The translations under genes were made by a program, and so were the position numbers. Below, one piece after another: positions 34,101 through 46,929 of a stretch of DNA of 64,000 nucleotides. Under the pieces are notes generated by a model. It did not search any database and was not told where the DNA came from. It saw nothing but the letters and a program-made list of their open reading frames with translations. This DNA is from Nymphaea colorata (taxonomy: Eukaryota; Streptophyta; Magnoliopsida; Nymphaeales; Nymphaeaceae), in contig NC_045138.2 of assembly GCF_008831285.2 (NCBI RefSeq), forward strand, positions 9,331,205 through 9,395,204. The letters are read 5' to 3'. Numbering within the stretch: the stretch's first letter is position 1; every line of letters starts with the position of its first letter.

Positions 34101-35620
34101 CAATATTTTTAAATAAACTTTTCTCACTATTCATGTGGTTATAACAACCGCTGTCCAAAAACCACATGTTGTGGTTCCTAATATTTAAATTTATACTAGT
34201 GAGAAAAAGTCTACTTTCTTCTTCCACAAAATTTGTTTGTTGCTTGGCTTTTTCAAAGCAATTTGCTTCCAAATGACCAAATTCTTGCAGAAATAGCATT
34301 GGTTACCTCTTGAATTTTCATTGCTCAAATTGTTTCTCACCGTTATTGTACCTTTGATAGTTCAACCTTCCGCAGCTTCTTCCTCGACCATGGTAGCTGC
34401 CTCGATGGCCTCAACGTCCATGGCCTTTCTTTGCATTTTTCTGTTCACTGCAATTAGCCTCCCTATTATCAACTTTTGATGAAAAAGCATGTTCAGTCAT
34501 GCTTTTTGTACCCCTGTTTAATCACTGCTCATGTGCCAACAAAGAGCCCATTAATTCATTCAAAGTATAGGAAAAAAGGTCGTTTGATTCTTCTACAGCT
34601 ATAACAACAAGAACAAATCTTGGTGACAAACTTCTATAGCTGTAACACTTTCATAACTACCTTTTGATCGGTAATAGTCTCCCCCTAAATGACCTCATTT
34701 GGTTAATTATGATAGCAAGCCTAGAAAATAGAGTTTGAACGTACTCACCACCTTTCATAGAGAATGTTTCAAATTCAGTCTGCAGAGTTTGAATCTTTAC
34801 TATAGTGATTTTCTTGTCACTTTAGAACTCTTGCTTCAATATAGTCCATGCCTCATTCCATTTGGATGCATTTGCAATCCTTAGAAATATGGCATTTGAC
34901 ACGGCTTGTTGCAACACCAACAACACCTTAGCATCTTTCTTTCCTTGTTCCCTGACATTGCCTAGTTTTTTACTTTTCATGAAGACTTCGAGGAATTTGC
35001 TTCTGCATATCCACTCTCAACAAGATCCTATAAATTTTGTGAAATGAAAAAGGTTTGTGGCCATTAAATTAAACTCCAAATAATTCTCCCCATTAAAAAT
35101 AGGCACCAAGTACTGCAAAAAATTTAACATAGTAGGATTTGTGGCCATTAGATTACCTTGATTAGCTTCAACTTTATCAATGGAAGCAACTCAACTTCAC
35201 TAGACTACTTCTCAATTCCAATGCCATTGATCAAAACCCAACTGCTCTAATACCACAGATTGTTGGACTTCCTTAGGCACATGAAATTGAATCCCACAAG
35301 AACAATAACCAAAACAAAAAATGAAGGAGAGAGACACGAGTAATGACTTCGCTTCATTTCCTTGCACTTGCTTTTTCACAATGGGTGTATATATAGTGTC
35401 CCAAGAACCTACATTACAAAGGAATGTAACCACTATCATTATGATTTTTTACTCTCATAAAGATGGCCTATTATTATATTTATCACCACTACATTAAAAT
35501 TAAAAAACTCTCCACCAAACGCATGAACCATGAAGGACCATTATTAAAACCGCTATTTTTTTCTTCTTTTTACCATAAAACTAATTAAGAGGTTCCTTGC
35601 ATACTCACTGGAGCATAACA
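31170..35620 (-). mobile_element. Decayed, 3'-truncated Ty1/copia element
   Basis: On the minus strand: a probable 5' LTR (about 35,620-35,269, ends TGTTATGCTCC...GTCCAACA), then a PBS-like TGTGGTATTAGAGCA next to it, a gag remnant with part of a zinc knuckle (GHLEANCFEKAK near 34,270), the protease-side motif WFLDSGCYNHMN (about 34,150), integrase-side sequence with many stops (33,900-32,800), the reverse transcriptase start (IWELIYLPPKK, KARLVAKGY-like and QLDVKSAF at 32,577-32,269), and RNase H pieces (SDSDWAGTMDDRKSMS; NKATISMAKNLVLHGRTKH) down to 31,170. The 3' end and 3' LTR are missing; RNase H breaks off after HHFIELG. Numerous stops and a 52-bp tandem duplication at 31,481-31,583 show an old, inactive copy. 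Confidence 0.82.
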
Positions 35621-37555
35621 TTCGCACGGTTGTTCCTTTCATTACTTTTGAGTGTGGAGCCTCGATCTTCAATATGGCACCATGCATGTAACATGCTCAT
35701 GCATTTAATGCCCACCATCATGAAGGCCAAGGCATTGCAGTTTTATGCATTTCGACAATTTTACTGCGCATTTATTATGAGCTTTACTCTCACGGTTAGC
35801 ACATACATACACGAGCCTACATGAAAAGTGTTGTTTTTGTACACTAGCAAAATTTTATAGCTGTCATTTTGCTTTCTAATGTGTTGTGCAGCTAAATACT
35901 CTTTCTTTGCATGAAAAGTGTCTTGTTTTTGTACACTAGCAAAATTTTATAGCTGTCATTTGCTTTCTAATGTATTGTGTAGTTGAATACCCTTTCTTTG
36001 ATAATTCACAGTACATTGGAGGTCACATACATTGGAAGTGATCGATAGGCCATTGAAGAACGAGAAGATCTAGCATCTTCAAGGGGCTACCACATTTAGA
36101 TTTAGGATCTTATTTTCTTTAATTTGTTATTATCAATCGTCATAGTGTAGTTAAGATTTTTTTTTTCTTTTTTGTTTAACTTGTGGTTGTGAAAACATTT
36201 GTATATTTTGCAACCAAAAGTCCTTGCAGCACTCTATGTTAAACATTTTTGTAGATTTTTTTTTTTTTTGTAATAGAAGTTATTCTCTCTTGAGTATTAG
36301 AATTTTTGTTCCCTCTTGATTCTACTATGAATTCTTTAGATTTTGATTATATATATTGATAGTTAAATAGTTGTCCCCAGAGTTCAACCTTGACTCACTA
36401 TTTGTGAAATCCGGTAAATATCACCAGTGTTTCATTTTGTATTGCAACAGGATATTTGACAATACATGTGAAAAGGAATTTGAAATATATTGAAAATTAT
36501 ATTTATATCCAAAAACCGCACCAGGACCCCAAGTAAAATATGTGAATGTTATTATCTAAGTGGAACGGTAAACCTTTTAGATGACCATGAAAGATTGGTA
36601 ATATAAATAATCCTTTAATAATAGACAAAAAAGGGTAATGCAATACATATTTTACCAAGATACTTGAAATATATTTGATACTTCAATTAAATAAATGTCA
36701 ATATTTTATTCTAAGAGCACCTATAGTATGCTGGATTGAGGGTAAAAGGAAACTATTTGAGTCGAGGGGGATAGTACTAAAGCCAGAAGGAGTAGGTCTC
36801 CCGTAGAGTTCAAAAGTGGCTTTTGGCTCTCTCCAACAAGATTTGAAGGGAAAACCCACCATGCAAGACTTAAGTGGTGGGAAAAGCAACCATTAATGTG
36901 AGTTAGTCAACATTTAATAGAAGAAATTGTCAAAGTCTAGGCCAATTCATTACAATTATTTGAAGTTGAAATCCTGATGTGGAATCATAGTTCAGATCCG
37001 AGGTAAACAAACCCCTCATAATTTAACATGTCCAAATCTCAAATGCCTGGAATTCGTGAGGCATCTTCTTCCTTATGGTAAGGGAGACAATTCTACCGTG
37101 TGTGTATCCAATTACTAGTGAACTTTACTAAGTTCAGAGTGAAAAACATAGAGAGAGAGGGAGAGAGAGAGAGCGCTATTTCTTTCTTTATGGCCCCGTG
37201 AACTTTACTAAGTTCGGAGTGAAAAACATAGAGAGAGCGCGCTATTTCTTTCTCTAAAGCCCCGTTTGATGCAAAGATTTTACTGTGCATCGGCAGAAAC
37301 TTGACGTTTTTATATGGCTTTTCACTTTCAAAACAAATACAAAAAAAATTGCCCTGCTAAAGTAGACAGATCATGGTAATTTTACCCTCCAAAATTGTAT
37401 TACTTTTTACCATGTATTTTTTTCCACACTAAATTTACCGTTCTAATTTTTTATCTGCCATAAAACTGAGCCTAAATGTAAAGAGAAAAAAAAAGGAGAG
37501 AGAGAGGGCACCCATTACATTATATGTGCCCCCTGCTCTTTTCCGCTCTTTTTTT
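35621..37555. other. Intergenic with two recent tandem duplications
   Basis: No gene recognised. A 90-bp duplication occurs at 35,821-35,910 and 35,911-36,000 (starts ATGAAAAGTGT). An 80-bp duplication occurs at 37,118-37,197 and 37,198-37,265 (starts GTGAACTTTACTAAGTTC), and each copy of it contains a GA-rich run. Confidence 0.7.
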
Positions 37556-37915
37556 TTTTCTCTCTCTTTGGAGGTCGTGGCTCATTTCAGCTTGGTGGCG
37601 TATTTGGGAGGAGCGCAACAACAGAGTCTTTAGGGACACCTTCTCTCCGCCAGATTCTGTGGCGCGTCTTGTGCAAGGGGATGTCCAGTTTGCCATTCGG
37701 TTGAAGCGCCGTTGTCCGTCTGCGACTGGGTGACTGTGCCGCGCCGCCTTTCCTCTCTCTCTTATTTTTCTGTGTATTGTATTGTATATTCTCTCTTCCT
37801 GATTCTGTTTTTGCGGTTTGTTTTTTGCGGATGTACCTAGGAGACCTCTTGTCCCCAAATTTTGTTATATATTCTCATTTTATCGGCTCTCTCTCTCTCT
37901 CTCTCTCTCTCGCAG
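37556..37915 (+). mobile_element. 5'-truncated LINE (L1-like) tail
   Basis: Reads the end of a non-LTR reverse transcriptase ORF2: WWRIWEERNNRVFRD followed by a stop after CPSATG (stop near 37,733). The W..W.ERN.R.F spacing is typical of the C-terminal zf-RVT region of plant LINEs. After it comes a short T-rich 3' UTR and a (TC)n run to about 37,915. Everything upstream of the C-terminus is missing, the usual result of aborted target-primed reverse transcription. Flanking duplications were not found. Confidence 0.65.
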
Positions 37916-39161
37916 ACGAGGAGGAGAGCCGGTCAGGTGTTTACATGTCTATCATTAGTGGACCAATGCAAGCCTCAACTCATTTTTTTTTTAAATTATA
38001 TATAAATTTTGAAAAATTTCATGTACCATATATGAAAATTTTGAAAAATATTATTTTGATCCTTATCAAAAATTTAAAACTATAATTTAATGTAAATTAT
38101 CGCTCCACCCCTGAACGCATGGACCCAACGGTTCTGGTTCTTAGTGGATGCAAACTTGTAGCTCCTCGTAGTAGTCAAGACCATCTCATTCTCCTTCACT
38201 GTTGAATCGCCTGGTCGGCTCAATGTCCCAACTCATTGTTGACACGGTCCTAACTTCGGGGCCCCTGTGCCTTATAACTGTTGGCATGCCCTTAGCCTGG
38301 CCTCCGGATGGGTACTCCCCATCAGCGGCCCAGGTGGCCGCCCGCTAGGAGTAACATGTCTACATGGCTCATGAGTTGTTTCTTCTAGTCTACTCGTCCC
38401 CACTTGGTTCTGCATCAAACCATTCCATTGGAAAAGGTTAACTTTTGAAATAATCAAAGCACTTGTGTTTCAACTATTTCAATTTGAGATCCTGAATTAA
38501 GGACTCTATCTTACAAATTCGTGGATCTCGTTTAAAAATCTTGTCAGGTTGTATTCTACCAAAGCCAGTTCCGATCTTACATCTAGTTGACAGTTAATTT
38601 GCTTCTTATATATTTCATTAAAAGCTAAACCCACTTGTAAAGTGGTTTGATTCTCTTTTGAGGCGGTAAGTTGGATATCAACCGAACTTGAGATCTTTAA
38701 AGGACGCTAGGCGTAATAAAAGCTACAACGCAAGTTGTCTTCTCGCAGCGATTGAATGCAAAAGTGGGAAGGTGGTGATTGAATTTTAATGCGACGGTAA
38801 TGAGCTCGTGGGCGTACAAGCCAATGGTGATGATTTGTCCATAACTCCAAATATTCGTTGAATTTCCAGCCCACGGAAAATGAAGAGGAAGGATGAAGTC
38901 AGCGGGGGGAGGGGAAGGCGGGAGGCTGCCGACGTTCGTTCGGCTGTTCGAGAGCTGTCTCTGCTGGTGGGGCCTCTTCAGATCTTTCCGCGCGACTACC
39001 CGGGTCTTCAACCTTAAATCCCCGCTTCTTTGCCTTTGCTTTTTCCTTGGCCAGGCTGGTCTCACTCGCCGGCTTCCTTCCTTTTCTCTCTTCTTAGCTC
39101 TCGTCTCATCTCTCAGGAAGAGGGAGGGGGAGAGAGAGAGAGAGAGAGAGAGAGTTTGCTA
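37916..39161. other. Spacer and upstream region of the phosphatase gene
   Basis: 37,970-38,115 is an AT-rich repeat ending in GCTCCACCCCTGAA, the reverse of the GGGGTGGAGC end seen near 16,440. The last 300 bp before the start codon are GC- and CT-rich and include a (GA)n run (39,130-39,154) only 8 bp before the ATG. That part is probably the 5' UTR and promoter. No clear TATA box was assigned. Confidence 0.45.
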
Positions 39162-40443
39162 ATGGAGGCAATGCCGTGTTGGCAGTTCCTAGTACTGCCT
39201 GCCATTGTCTGTTGGCTCTTCATCTCCACGTCTCTGTCCCTCACCCCCAAGCTCAGATCCCTCATCCAACCTTGGGTAACCCGCCGAGTACATGGCGACA
39301 TTCCCATCATCCTTCTAATCCAGGCATCTCTCTCTCTCTCTTCTCTCTCGCGTATATTTTCCCACCTGCTATAAAGGAAGGGGCATCGAAATTCTGTTAA
39401 CTTCTTCTTTGGTTGTGATGTTGCAGAGGTACCAGAATGGTTTTCTCGATACTTTCTTCACTGGGCTGTCCTTTATTGTGTCTGTTCCCTTCTACACTGC
39501 TTTCCTACCTTTGGTCTTCTGGGTATCTACTCTTGTCTCCTGTGTTTGCCCTCCGCCTTCTTTTCTTCTTCCTTTTTCTTTTGCCATTTTCTTGTCCTCC
39601 TCAAGCTGGAGAAGGATCTTCTCCTCCTCAAACAGGTGAACATGATTTCGTCTTCTAATAATTTTTTTGAACTTTCATGTCACGGCAACAGAGTGGACAT
39701 AGCAAATTGGGCAGGCAAATGACCCTTCTGCTGGCTTTCTGCGACTACGTCGGCAATTCTTTGAAGGTACTCATTTTGCCTTAATTTGGTTTACTTTTGC
39801 ATGAAAAATGAGAAAGAAATTGTGTTCTTCCTGCCTCGGAGTTATGAAAATCACAAAAAAGCGGCTTGCAGGATTTGGTGTCAGCTCCAAGACCCACTTC
39901 TCCGGCCATCAGGAAAATTATTTCCACCAAGGATGAGAAAGAGAATGCTTTGGAGTACGGGTTGCCTTCTTCTCATGCTCTCAACACTGTCTGCCTTTCC
40001 GGGTACGCCTGACTTGATAAGTTTCATGGTTATCTCTTCTGAATAGAAGTTCGTGCATTTCCTTTGCAATTGGCTGCCCTATGTTCGCGAAGTGACTCTC
40101 TGTCCTGCAGTTATATGGCGTACTATGCTCTTTCCGACAACAATGAAGCTGGTGTTTCCTTCAAGCTTTTGGTTGTTCTTCTGGTGCTCGTGTTGGTTGG
40201 GTTGATTGGCGTTGGTATGTCTATGAAATCCTTTATTTAGTTGGGTTGCATCGGCTATGTTCTCCTTCGTTGGACGCTGCTGCGTGATCTAGTTGTGCTT
40301 CTTGCTCTTCACAGGGAGAATTTATCTTGGGATGCACAGCTTGATTGATGTTAGTGGTGGAGTTTTTCTTGGTGTTGCAATACTCGGGCTTTGGCTTTCC
40401 GTCCACGGGGTGCTTGATGCTTTCATTGTGTCAGGACATCATG

Positions 40444-40481
<38 letters not shown>

Positions 40482-40664
40482 AGATGGCTTGGTTACACCC
40501 TTTGGTTGTGCCATTTCTGTTTTTGTTGCAGTTGCAGCCTTTTGGAGCGGCCTTGCATTTTTGCTGCTCTTTGCTTATCCAGAGCCCGAGTATCCAACAC
40601 CAAGCTTTGAGTTCCACACAAGTTTTAATGGAGTTGCTTTGGGCATTGTAAGTAACAAACTCAG

Positions 40665-40749
<85 letters not shown>

Positions 40750-43700
40750 ATATGAAAGAGGGTTTGTTCACGAGAAACGGTTGTCAAGATTGAAAGTATT
40801 GCACCAGCACAAACCGCAGCAAGTTTGCAATTTGCCTTATGTGATATGTGCAAGTTCGAGAACCAGCATTCTCAGGAAGCCTGAACTATTTCAAAAGTTG
40901 CTATATCTGATGCAAAGTCTTTTTTCCTCTCGAGGCATTATGATTTAGTGGGCCAAATTTCTAGAGTTAGAAGGGCTGTTTCCAGAATTTCATGGATGCT
41001 TAGAGAAAGACCTGTAGAGGCAATTTTGGGTCAGTATTATCTACAGATACAGTACTGGTGAAGACATGCTACATGTTTCTTATGAAAGACGATCAAAATT
41101 TTGTCTGTAAATTGAAGAGGTTATCCATTCATTATTACCATAAAAGTTATTGTGCAATCTCTAATGGTTCTCGAATCATATATGTGCAATTATGTGAATT
41201 TCATGTTCCATATGATTAACCCCTTGGCGAAGACTGGAACAGCTGCAGGTGTGGTGATGCAAGAATAGAAGTTCTGGAAAAAATTAGAATTTTACTGACA
41301 CAAATCCATGTGGAAGAAATCACTTGTTATGGCACCACAAAGTTATGATGTAGAAGCCAAAAACCTTCAAGGAGAATATGGCGATAAATTAAAGAACAGA
41401 GAAATCATTCTTTCACATATTGCCACTTATCTTTCTAACAAGCATCCAAGAAAATTAGTACACAGATTTAGCAATAGTAGTAAGGACAAAATGAATAGAA
41501 AAATATGATTAGTAATGATGGCATCGCAGGATTCTCCTTTTTATATGGACCTTTCAATGCCTTCTGGTTTCCCTCTAATTATTAACCATGGGGACAGGCT
41601 CTCTGGTGGTTGTCTGTCCTGCTTTAAAGTAGTGGTGAACATGATAGCTCTCTGGGGGTTGGCTGTCCTGCTTTTCAGGTAATGGCGAACATGAGAGCAA
41701 ATAGGAGGATCATAGTGCAGAGGTTATACATACAAGTCATCTTATAGGAGGATGATATATGGTTACTTTTGAAAATAAGCACGCTAGTCTTCCTCTCTAT
41801 TATGTGGACAGGCTAACATCTAATTCAATGATATTGGAAATATCATGATTCATGCCTACAGTGAGGACGCTATTAGAATCTAACTTATGAAACTATTTCC
41901 TGCCTGCAGTCAAGTGTTAATTTTTTCTTTCCCCTTGTTCTTTGTCTACCAATCTTAGTGGCAGAGAGTCCTCTATTACCCAGATTCCATTCAGTTTTTC
42001 TGATGAAGTACCAGGAACATTGAAAGCAACTGATCAATGCATCCTTCTGAAAATATATGGTTATTATAACATGAAGGAAAACAGGTTTCGATGGTTGAAT
42101 TGAAGGAACATAGGTTGTGATAACACTTCAATATCATGATTCATGCCTACAGTGAGGACGCTATTAAAATCTAACTTATGAAACTATTTCCTGCCTGCAG
42201 TCAAGTGCTAATTTTTTCTTGCCCCCTGTTCTCTGTCTACCAATCTTAGTGGCTGAGAGTCCTCTATTACCCAGATTCCATTCAGTTTTTCTGATGAAGT
42301 ACCAGGGTCCAGGAACATTGAAGCAACTGATCAATGCATCCTTCTTAAAATATCTGGTTATTATAACTTGAAGGAAAACAGGTTTCGATGGTTGAATTGG
42401 AGGAACGTAGGTTGTGATATCACTTCAATATCATTTAAGATACTTCTAGGCTACATGGTGAACACTTCAAATATGTCAGCGAATCGAAGAATTAATATAT
42501 TTTGACCATTCAATTTTCTACTTTTTTTTAGAGAAATAGAGTGGTATTAGGAGATGACGAGATCTGTCAACATAGTTATGAATTGGACTTATGACATCGA
42601 AGGTGAAGGAGGTCAAGGATGGAGTATCTAGGGTGTGTCTCTTGGCATAAACTGGTAGCGTCTAACTCAAAACTCGCTTATTAAAAAAATAAATAAATAA
42701 AGCAAAATATCAGATGGAAATATTGGATGCAAACTTCATACTTCATAGTAAAAACTTGTTAAATGTGTTGTCAACTACCATTTTAATAGTCATGAAACTC
42801 TGTCTGTTATAGATTTATTTTGTTGTAATATATATATATATATAATTTTATATAAAATTGCCAGGGTACTTTTGTTTTCCCCTAAGCTATAAAGATAAAT
42901 TTTCTTCGTTATCAACTTGGAAAGGACATTTGATCCTCAAATTTTGAGAACTATGAGCCAAGCGATTGAACATTGTTAAAGACCTTTTGATTTTCAAGTT
43001 CTGAAAATTAAGAGGGGAAATGTTGGAACTAGTTAGGCTTCACATAGCTGTTTTGAAATTTAAGTTGAAAATTTAAGAGAATACAGGCTGGAATCTACAA
43101 AGTATCAGATGCCAGGATGATTCCTTTCATTCTATGGGGGTAAGAGCTGTTAGTAAATGGTTTATCATTGAATAGACACATGGGAAAACAATTATGTTTT
43201 ACTTTTCTTTTGTTCCATCTCTTCCTCTCCTATGTTTGTATTTGTATTTTGTTTTCCTGTCGGTTTCCTTTGCAGGGCTGTCACTTTTTCATGTTCAGGG
43301 ATATGTTTTATTATGTTATTTCTAATTAGTGGGGCATAGTATGGATTCCTGGAATCAAGTTACTACTACTTTTTTTGAATATGATAATAGAAAACTTTTG
43401 CTTCCTTATTTGATGTGGGCTAAAGTTATGCCACTCTCAAAGTTAAAGACTTTTTCATGTTGAGAAAAAAGGGAACCCACTGCTTTTTTCTGAACATCTA
43501 AAATGGGATATCTTGGAAGGTACTTGGTCTGTATTGGATATCTCTTGTTGTATGCTTTCTCTCTGCTTCTTTGCTTTTTTTGTTTTTTGTTTTTTTTGTT
43601 TGTTGTTTTTTTTTCTCAGGGCATATGTTGACGTTGCTTTGTTCCACTAAGGTCTCAAATGACTGGTATCTAAATATCAGAAAGCGCATTGTCTTCCTCA

Positions 43701-44191
43701 ATCATGGTTGCCTATGATCAGGATTGGACAAATTGCGTGTGCTAAAGCTTGATTATTTTCTGCTTTAGGTATGTGGGGTCCAGCAGACATACCATGAATT
43801 TCATCATGAAGGTGTCCCACGCATCTTTACTCAGCACCTGGGTCTCATGACATTTCTGGAAAGAATACTCGTTGGCCTTCCCACCATTCTGTTCGTCAAG
43901 TTCTGCAGCAAAGCTTTAGCTAAATGGTTGCTGCCAATATTATGCACGATACTGGGCATCCCAGTGAAGTCATCCTACTATATTCCCTTGTTGAAAACCA
44001 ACTGCAAAACCAAATCCGATGGCGATAACATGCCGTCATCAGTGGGCTATTTTGAAAGATTCTTCTGGTACTTCCAGCCCCAGCATGGATGCTTTGATGT
44101 TGATACTGGAATACGGTTTCTTCAGTATGCAGGCCTTGCATGGTCAGTTGTGGATCTTGTGCCTTCACTTTTCTCCCTCCTCAAGTTGTAA
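39162..44191 (+). CDS. LPPD: Long-chain-base-phosphate / lipid phosphate phosphatase, LPP-delta type (8 exons, 411 aa)
   Basis: Members of this family are ER membrane PAP2 phosphatases that remove phosphate from sphingoid-base 1-phosphates and so balance sphingolipid signalling. Exons: 39,162-39,323; 39,427-39,522; 39,692-39,766; 39,872-40,002; 40,111-40,214; 40,315-40,443; 40,532-40,647; 43,769-44,191. They sum to 1,236 nt, an exact 412 codons with the stop. The PAP2 motifs are complete: K111-x6-R118-P119 (KDLVSAPRP), P143-S-S-H146 (LPSSHALN), and R191-x5-H197-x3-D201 (RIYLGMHSLID). Several hydrophobic segments fit a multi-pass protein, for example residues 9-27 and 172-190. The C-terminal exon carries YHEFHHEGVP and VKFCSKALAKW, as in plant homologues. 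Intron 1 appears to use a GC donor (CAG|GCATCT); the other introns are GT-AG. Intron 7 is 3.1 kb, the rest 88-169 nt. Intact and probably functional. Confidence 0.92.
40648..43768 (+). other. Long intron 7 of the phosphatase gene
   Basis: Begins GTAAGTAAC and ends CTGCTTTAG. It contains a (TC)n(TA)n(TG)n microsatellite at about 40,670-40,750, a 291-bp tandem duplication (41,841-42,131 and 42,132-42,428) and T-rich sequence before the acceptor. No nested gene or transposon coding region is recognised. Confidence 0.75.
41841..42428. repeat. Tandem duplication of about 291 bp inside intron 7
   Basis: Both copies start TATCATGATTCATGCCTACA and run through CTCTATTACCCAGATTCC and AACAGGTTTCGATGG. 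A few substitutions and a small insertion (GGTCCA near 42,306) separate them. Confidence 0.9.
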
Positions 44192-46929
44192 CTTAGTAAA
44201 CTTTGCGATTGGAGGGTATTCCACTTGCCGGGCCTGGAACTACACGGCAAATCCTTCATGTCCTGACATCGGCCAAAACTGAAGAAACATCGTCGGTTCG
44301 CTTATCTTTTATATTATAACAACTTGGCTCATCTCACTAGGCAAGATCCTGGTTCAAGCGTTGTAGCAGAAAGGTTGAGTAACCAATGGAATCAGAACTT
44401 GGGTATGATTCTGCCCGGTGCACCTTCATTTTCTTTATTTTTTGAATTTTTTGTGCGTAATCATACACGCCAATGTTTTTTGGCGATGACCCGTGTGACA
44501 GTTGAAAAGGGAGAAATTAGTGAAAGTGAGTCGTCCAAAGTGAAATTCCTTAATCTAGTTACAAGAATTCTAGTCCATTATGAATTGTGGATACATGTTT
44601 TGCCTATATCTACCTACCAAGCCAGTCACATGTCAACCATGATATCTAAGCCAATAATGCCTTTTAGACTTGAAGCAAAATGACGCACGCTTACAGATCT
44701 GGAAAGCTTGCAAAACTCATGCATGACAGGGATCCTTGGTTAGAAGCCGGCTTATGACATTAAAGATACGAGTTTAAAGGTTTGATAGCCAGGATCTGTC
44801 TCTTGAATGAAACAAGAAATCAACACTGAGAAATTACGTTGGACATATATAGAGTTCATCACTTTGTGCCTAGTAAATCGTTGAACAAAGTTGCATTCAG
44901 CTGAGTGGGGTAGCAAGGAAACGTTGAATAACAATGGATAAAATTAACATTTGTTAAATGTATGAAATGTGACAAAGTTGCTTATACCTAATCATTTTGT
45001 TTAAGTTATTGAATATGATATTTTTATGCTAACTACACTTTTTTTTAAAAAAATATACAAATTGCCCCATTTGTGATTCACAACTCTGAGGTGATGTATG
45101 GTTGTGAGACTAGAGTTAGTGTACGGCTGCAGAGCCGGCGTTCAATGTATGGTTAAATCGTGGAGTTAATTGTATGGGCAAAAATGTTAGGCTTGTTTAG
45201 GCTTATCACATAGAAGATGCCTTGTCCCTACCCTTAGAGCTTAGGGGAGGATGGTGTACTATTGATGTTGTGATGTTCCAGTAGGAGTTATTGCTGCAGC
45301 AAGATAATATTTAAACTAAAGAAATATAATAAATAAATAATTAACAACGAAGTCCTATGATTGTGCCTTGCAGGATTTCAGGGTTAAAGACCAACTGAAT
45401 TTGATATGCTTATGTGAATCATGTTCCTGTATAGACTGACTATGCATAATAGGAGAAAAATGCTTCAGCACCGCCTCAGTTTTCTTCCTTGTCTAAGATA
45501 TGAGAAATGATGGTTACACAAATGCGGTATGAAGAGTTGAAACTACACAGCCTGTATGTACAGTTGACTTGGCCAAATGGACACTGAAACCTTTTAATTT
45601 GTACTTTCCTGCTCAATTTGAGACAGTGATGCTCCACTACTTGTGGATTGAGGTCAATTAGTCATAGATTCTCAATCATACCATCTGTTTACTGCAAAAG
45701 AGAATAACCAATATTAGTTTAATCAAATGAACATGTTTTCATTAAATTGTACAACTTTCGTAGGGAGAATTTGGTATAGCAAAAAGGTACTCTTCATCAC
45801 CAACACAACACCTAAATCCAAGGAAGCATGGATCCAACAACATACTATCAAAACAGTACATATTACGAGGATATAGGCACATGAACCTATCTAAATATTG
45901 ATAGTTATCATACTAAACTACCCAGGCTGACAAGCCTGAAGCTAATGGAGATCACAAACTTGAGAATCATCAGTATACTCCCAAACTACAAATCCACGCA
46001 GAAATTGTGAACAAGACAATGTAATTGTGTTGACACCCCAAAATTTTCCAATTTTTCTTAGTGGCAAATTTGAAAATTTTGCAAAAACATTTCAGGCAAA
46101 TTTGAAGCAATGTGCTTCGATGCCTATCCTATCCAATCCTACACCAAAGTCCAAGAATTAATAGTAATTAGAATCTTGAATTGCAAATGAAATATCATAT
46201 CAAATTTGAAACACGGTTTCAAATTCAAATCCACTTACAACTAAAATGAAGTTTTAAAAATTAATCTGAAACAAAGTCAATGAGTTAAGTCTGAAATTCA
46301 ATTTCGATTTGGATTTAAAAACCTAATCTAAACTAAGTTAAAAATATTAACTTAGTCAATTTCTCCATTACTGAAATTTTGGACTAAATTGTCCACTACA
46401 ATGCTAAACCACAAAACCTTAATTTATGGTTACCAAGAGCCAATGTACATAATTTAGAGTCTGTGATCGTGTGATCCTACTCAAACAAGTCAAGAGAATT
46501 TGAGCAATTAAATTGCATTCAATAAAAATTAATTAATTTGCCATACACTTACTAGTAAAAGATTCTAGAACATGATTCAAACTAGAATTTTATAAAATCT
46601 ATACTCTAGAATGAAAATTATCCAAATTCGAGTGTAGTCAAAGGCACAATGGACCTTGACTAAATCTAGACCCACCTAGCCCATGCGTGTGGACTAGGTA
46701 GGTCCCATAAAATTCAAAACTTCAAAGAAAACTTAATTTTCTTTCCACGTCATCTAATTAAAAAATTTTCAAGATGGAAATTAATTTTCTTTAGTGAGAT
46801 TAAAATCTAACTAAGAAAACAATTAAAGATGACTTAAAATTAATTCTCATTTCCGAAATTGGTTTCATAAAAAATGAAGCCAATTTTATTAGAGTGAACC
46901 TATTTGGACGTGTTTATACCTCTCTTCTT
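44192..46929. other. 3' UTR and intergenic sequence downstream of the phosphatase gene
   Basis: The first few hundred bases are likely 3' UTR. From about 46,025 (GTTGACACCCCAAAATTTTCC) to 46,920 the sequence is AT-rich, with many AAATT/AATTT words, and may be a degraded LTR. No PBS or coding domain supports that. No gene recognised. Confidence 0.35.

Noticed and set aside
37520-37858. Minus-strand 112-codon frame opposite the LINE tail
   Set aside because: Shadow of the plus-strand reverse-transcriptase C-terminus, which has the recognisable W..W.ERN pattern.
44324-44683. 119-codon plus-strand frame after the phosphatase gene
   Set aside because: Lies in the probable 3' UTR/intergenic sequence, shows no family signature and has an irregular composition.
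46025-46925. Possible gypsy-type LTR starting GTTGACACCCCAAAATTTTCC
   Set aside because: No second copy, PBS, target duplication or coding region was found, so it stays a suspicion only.
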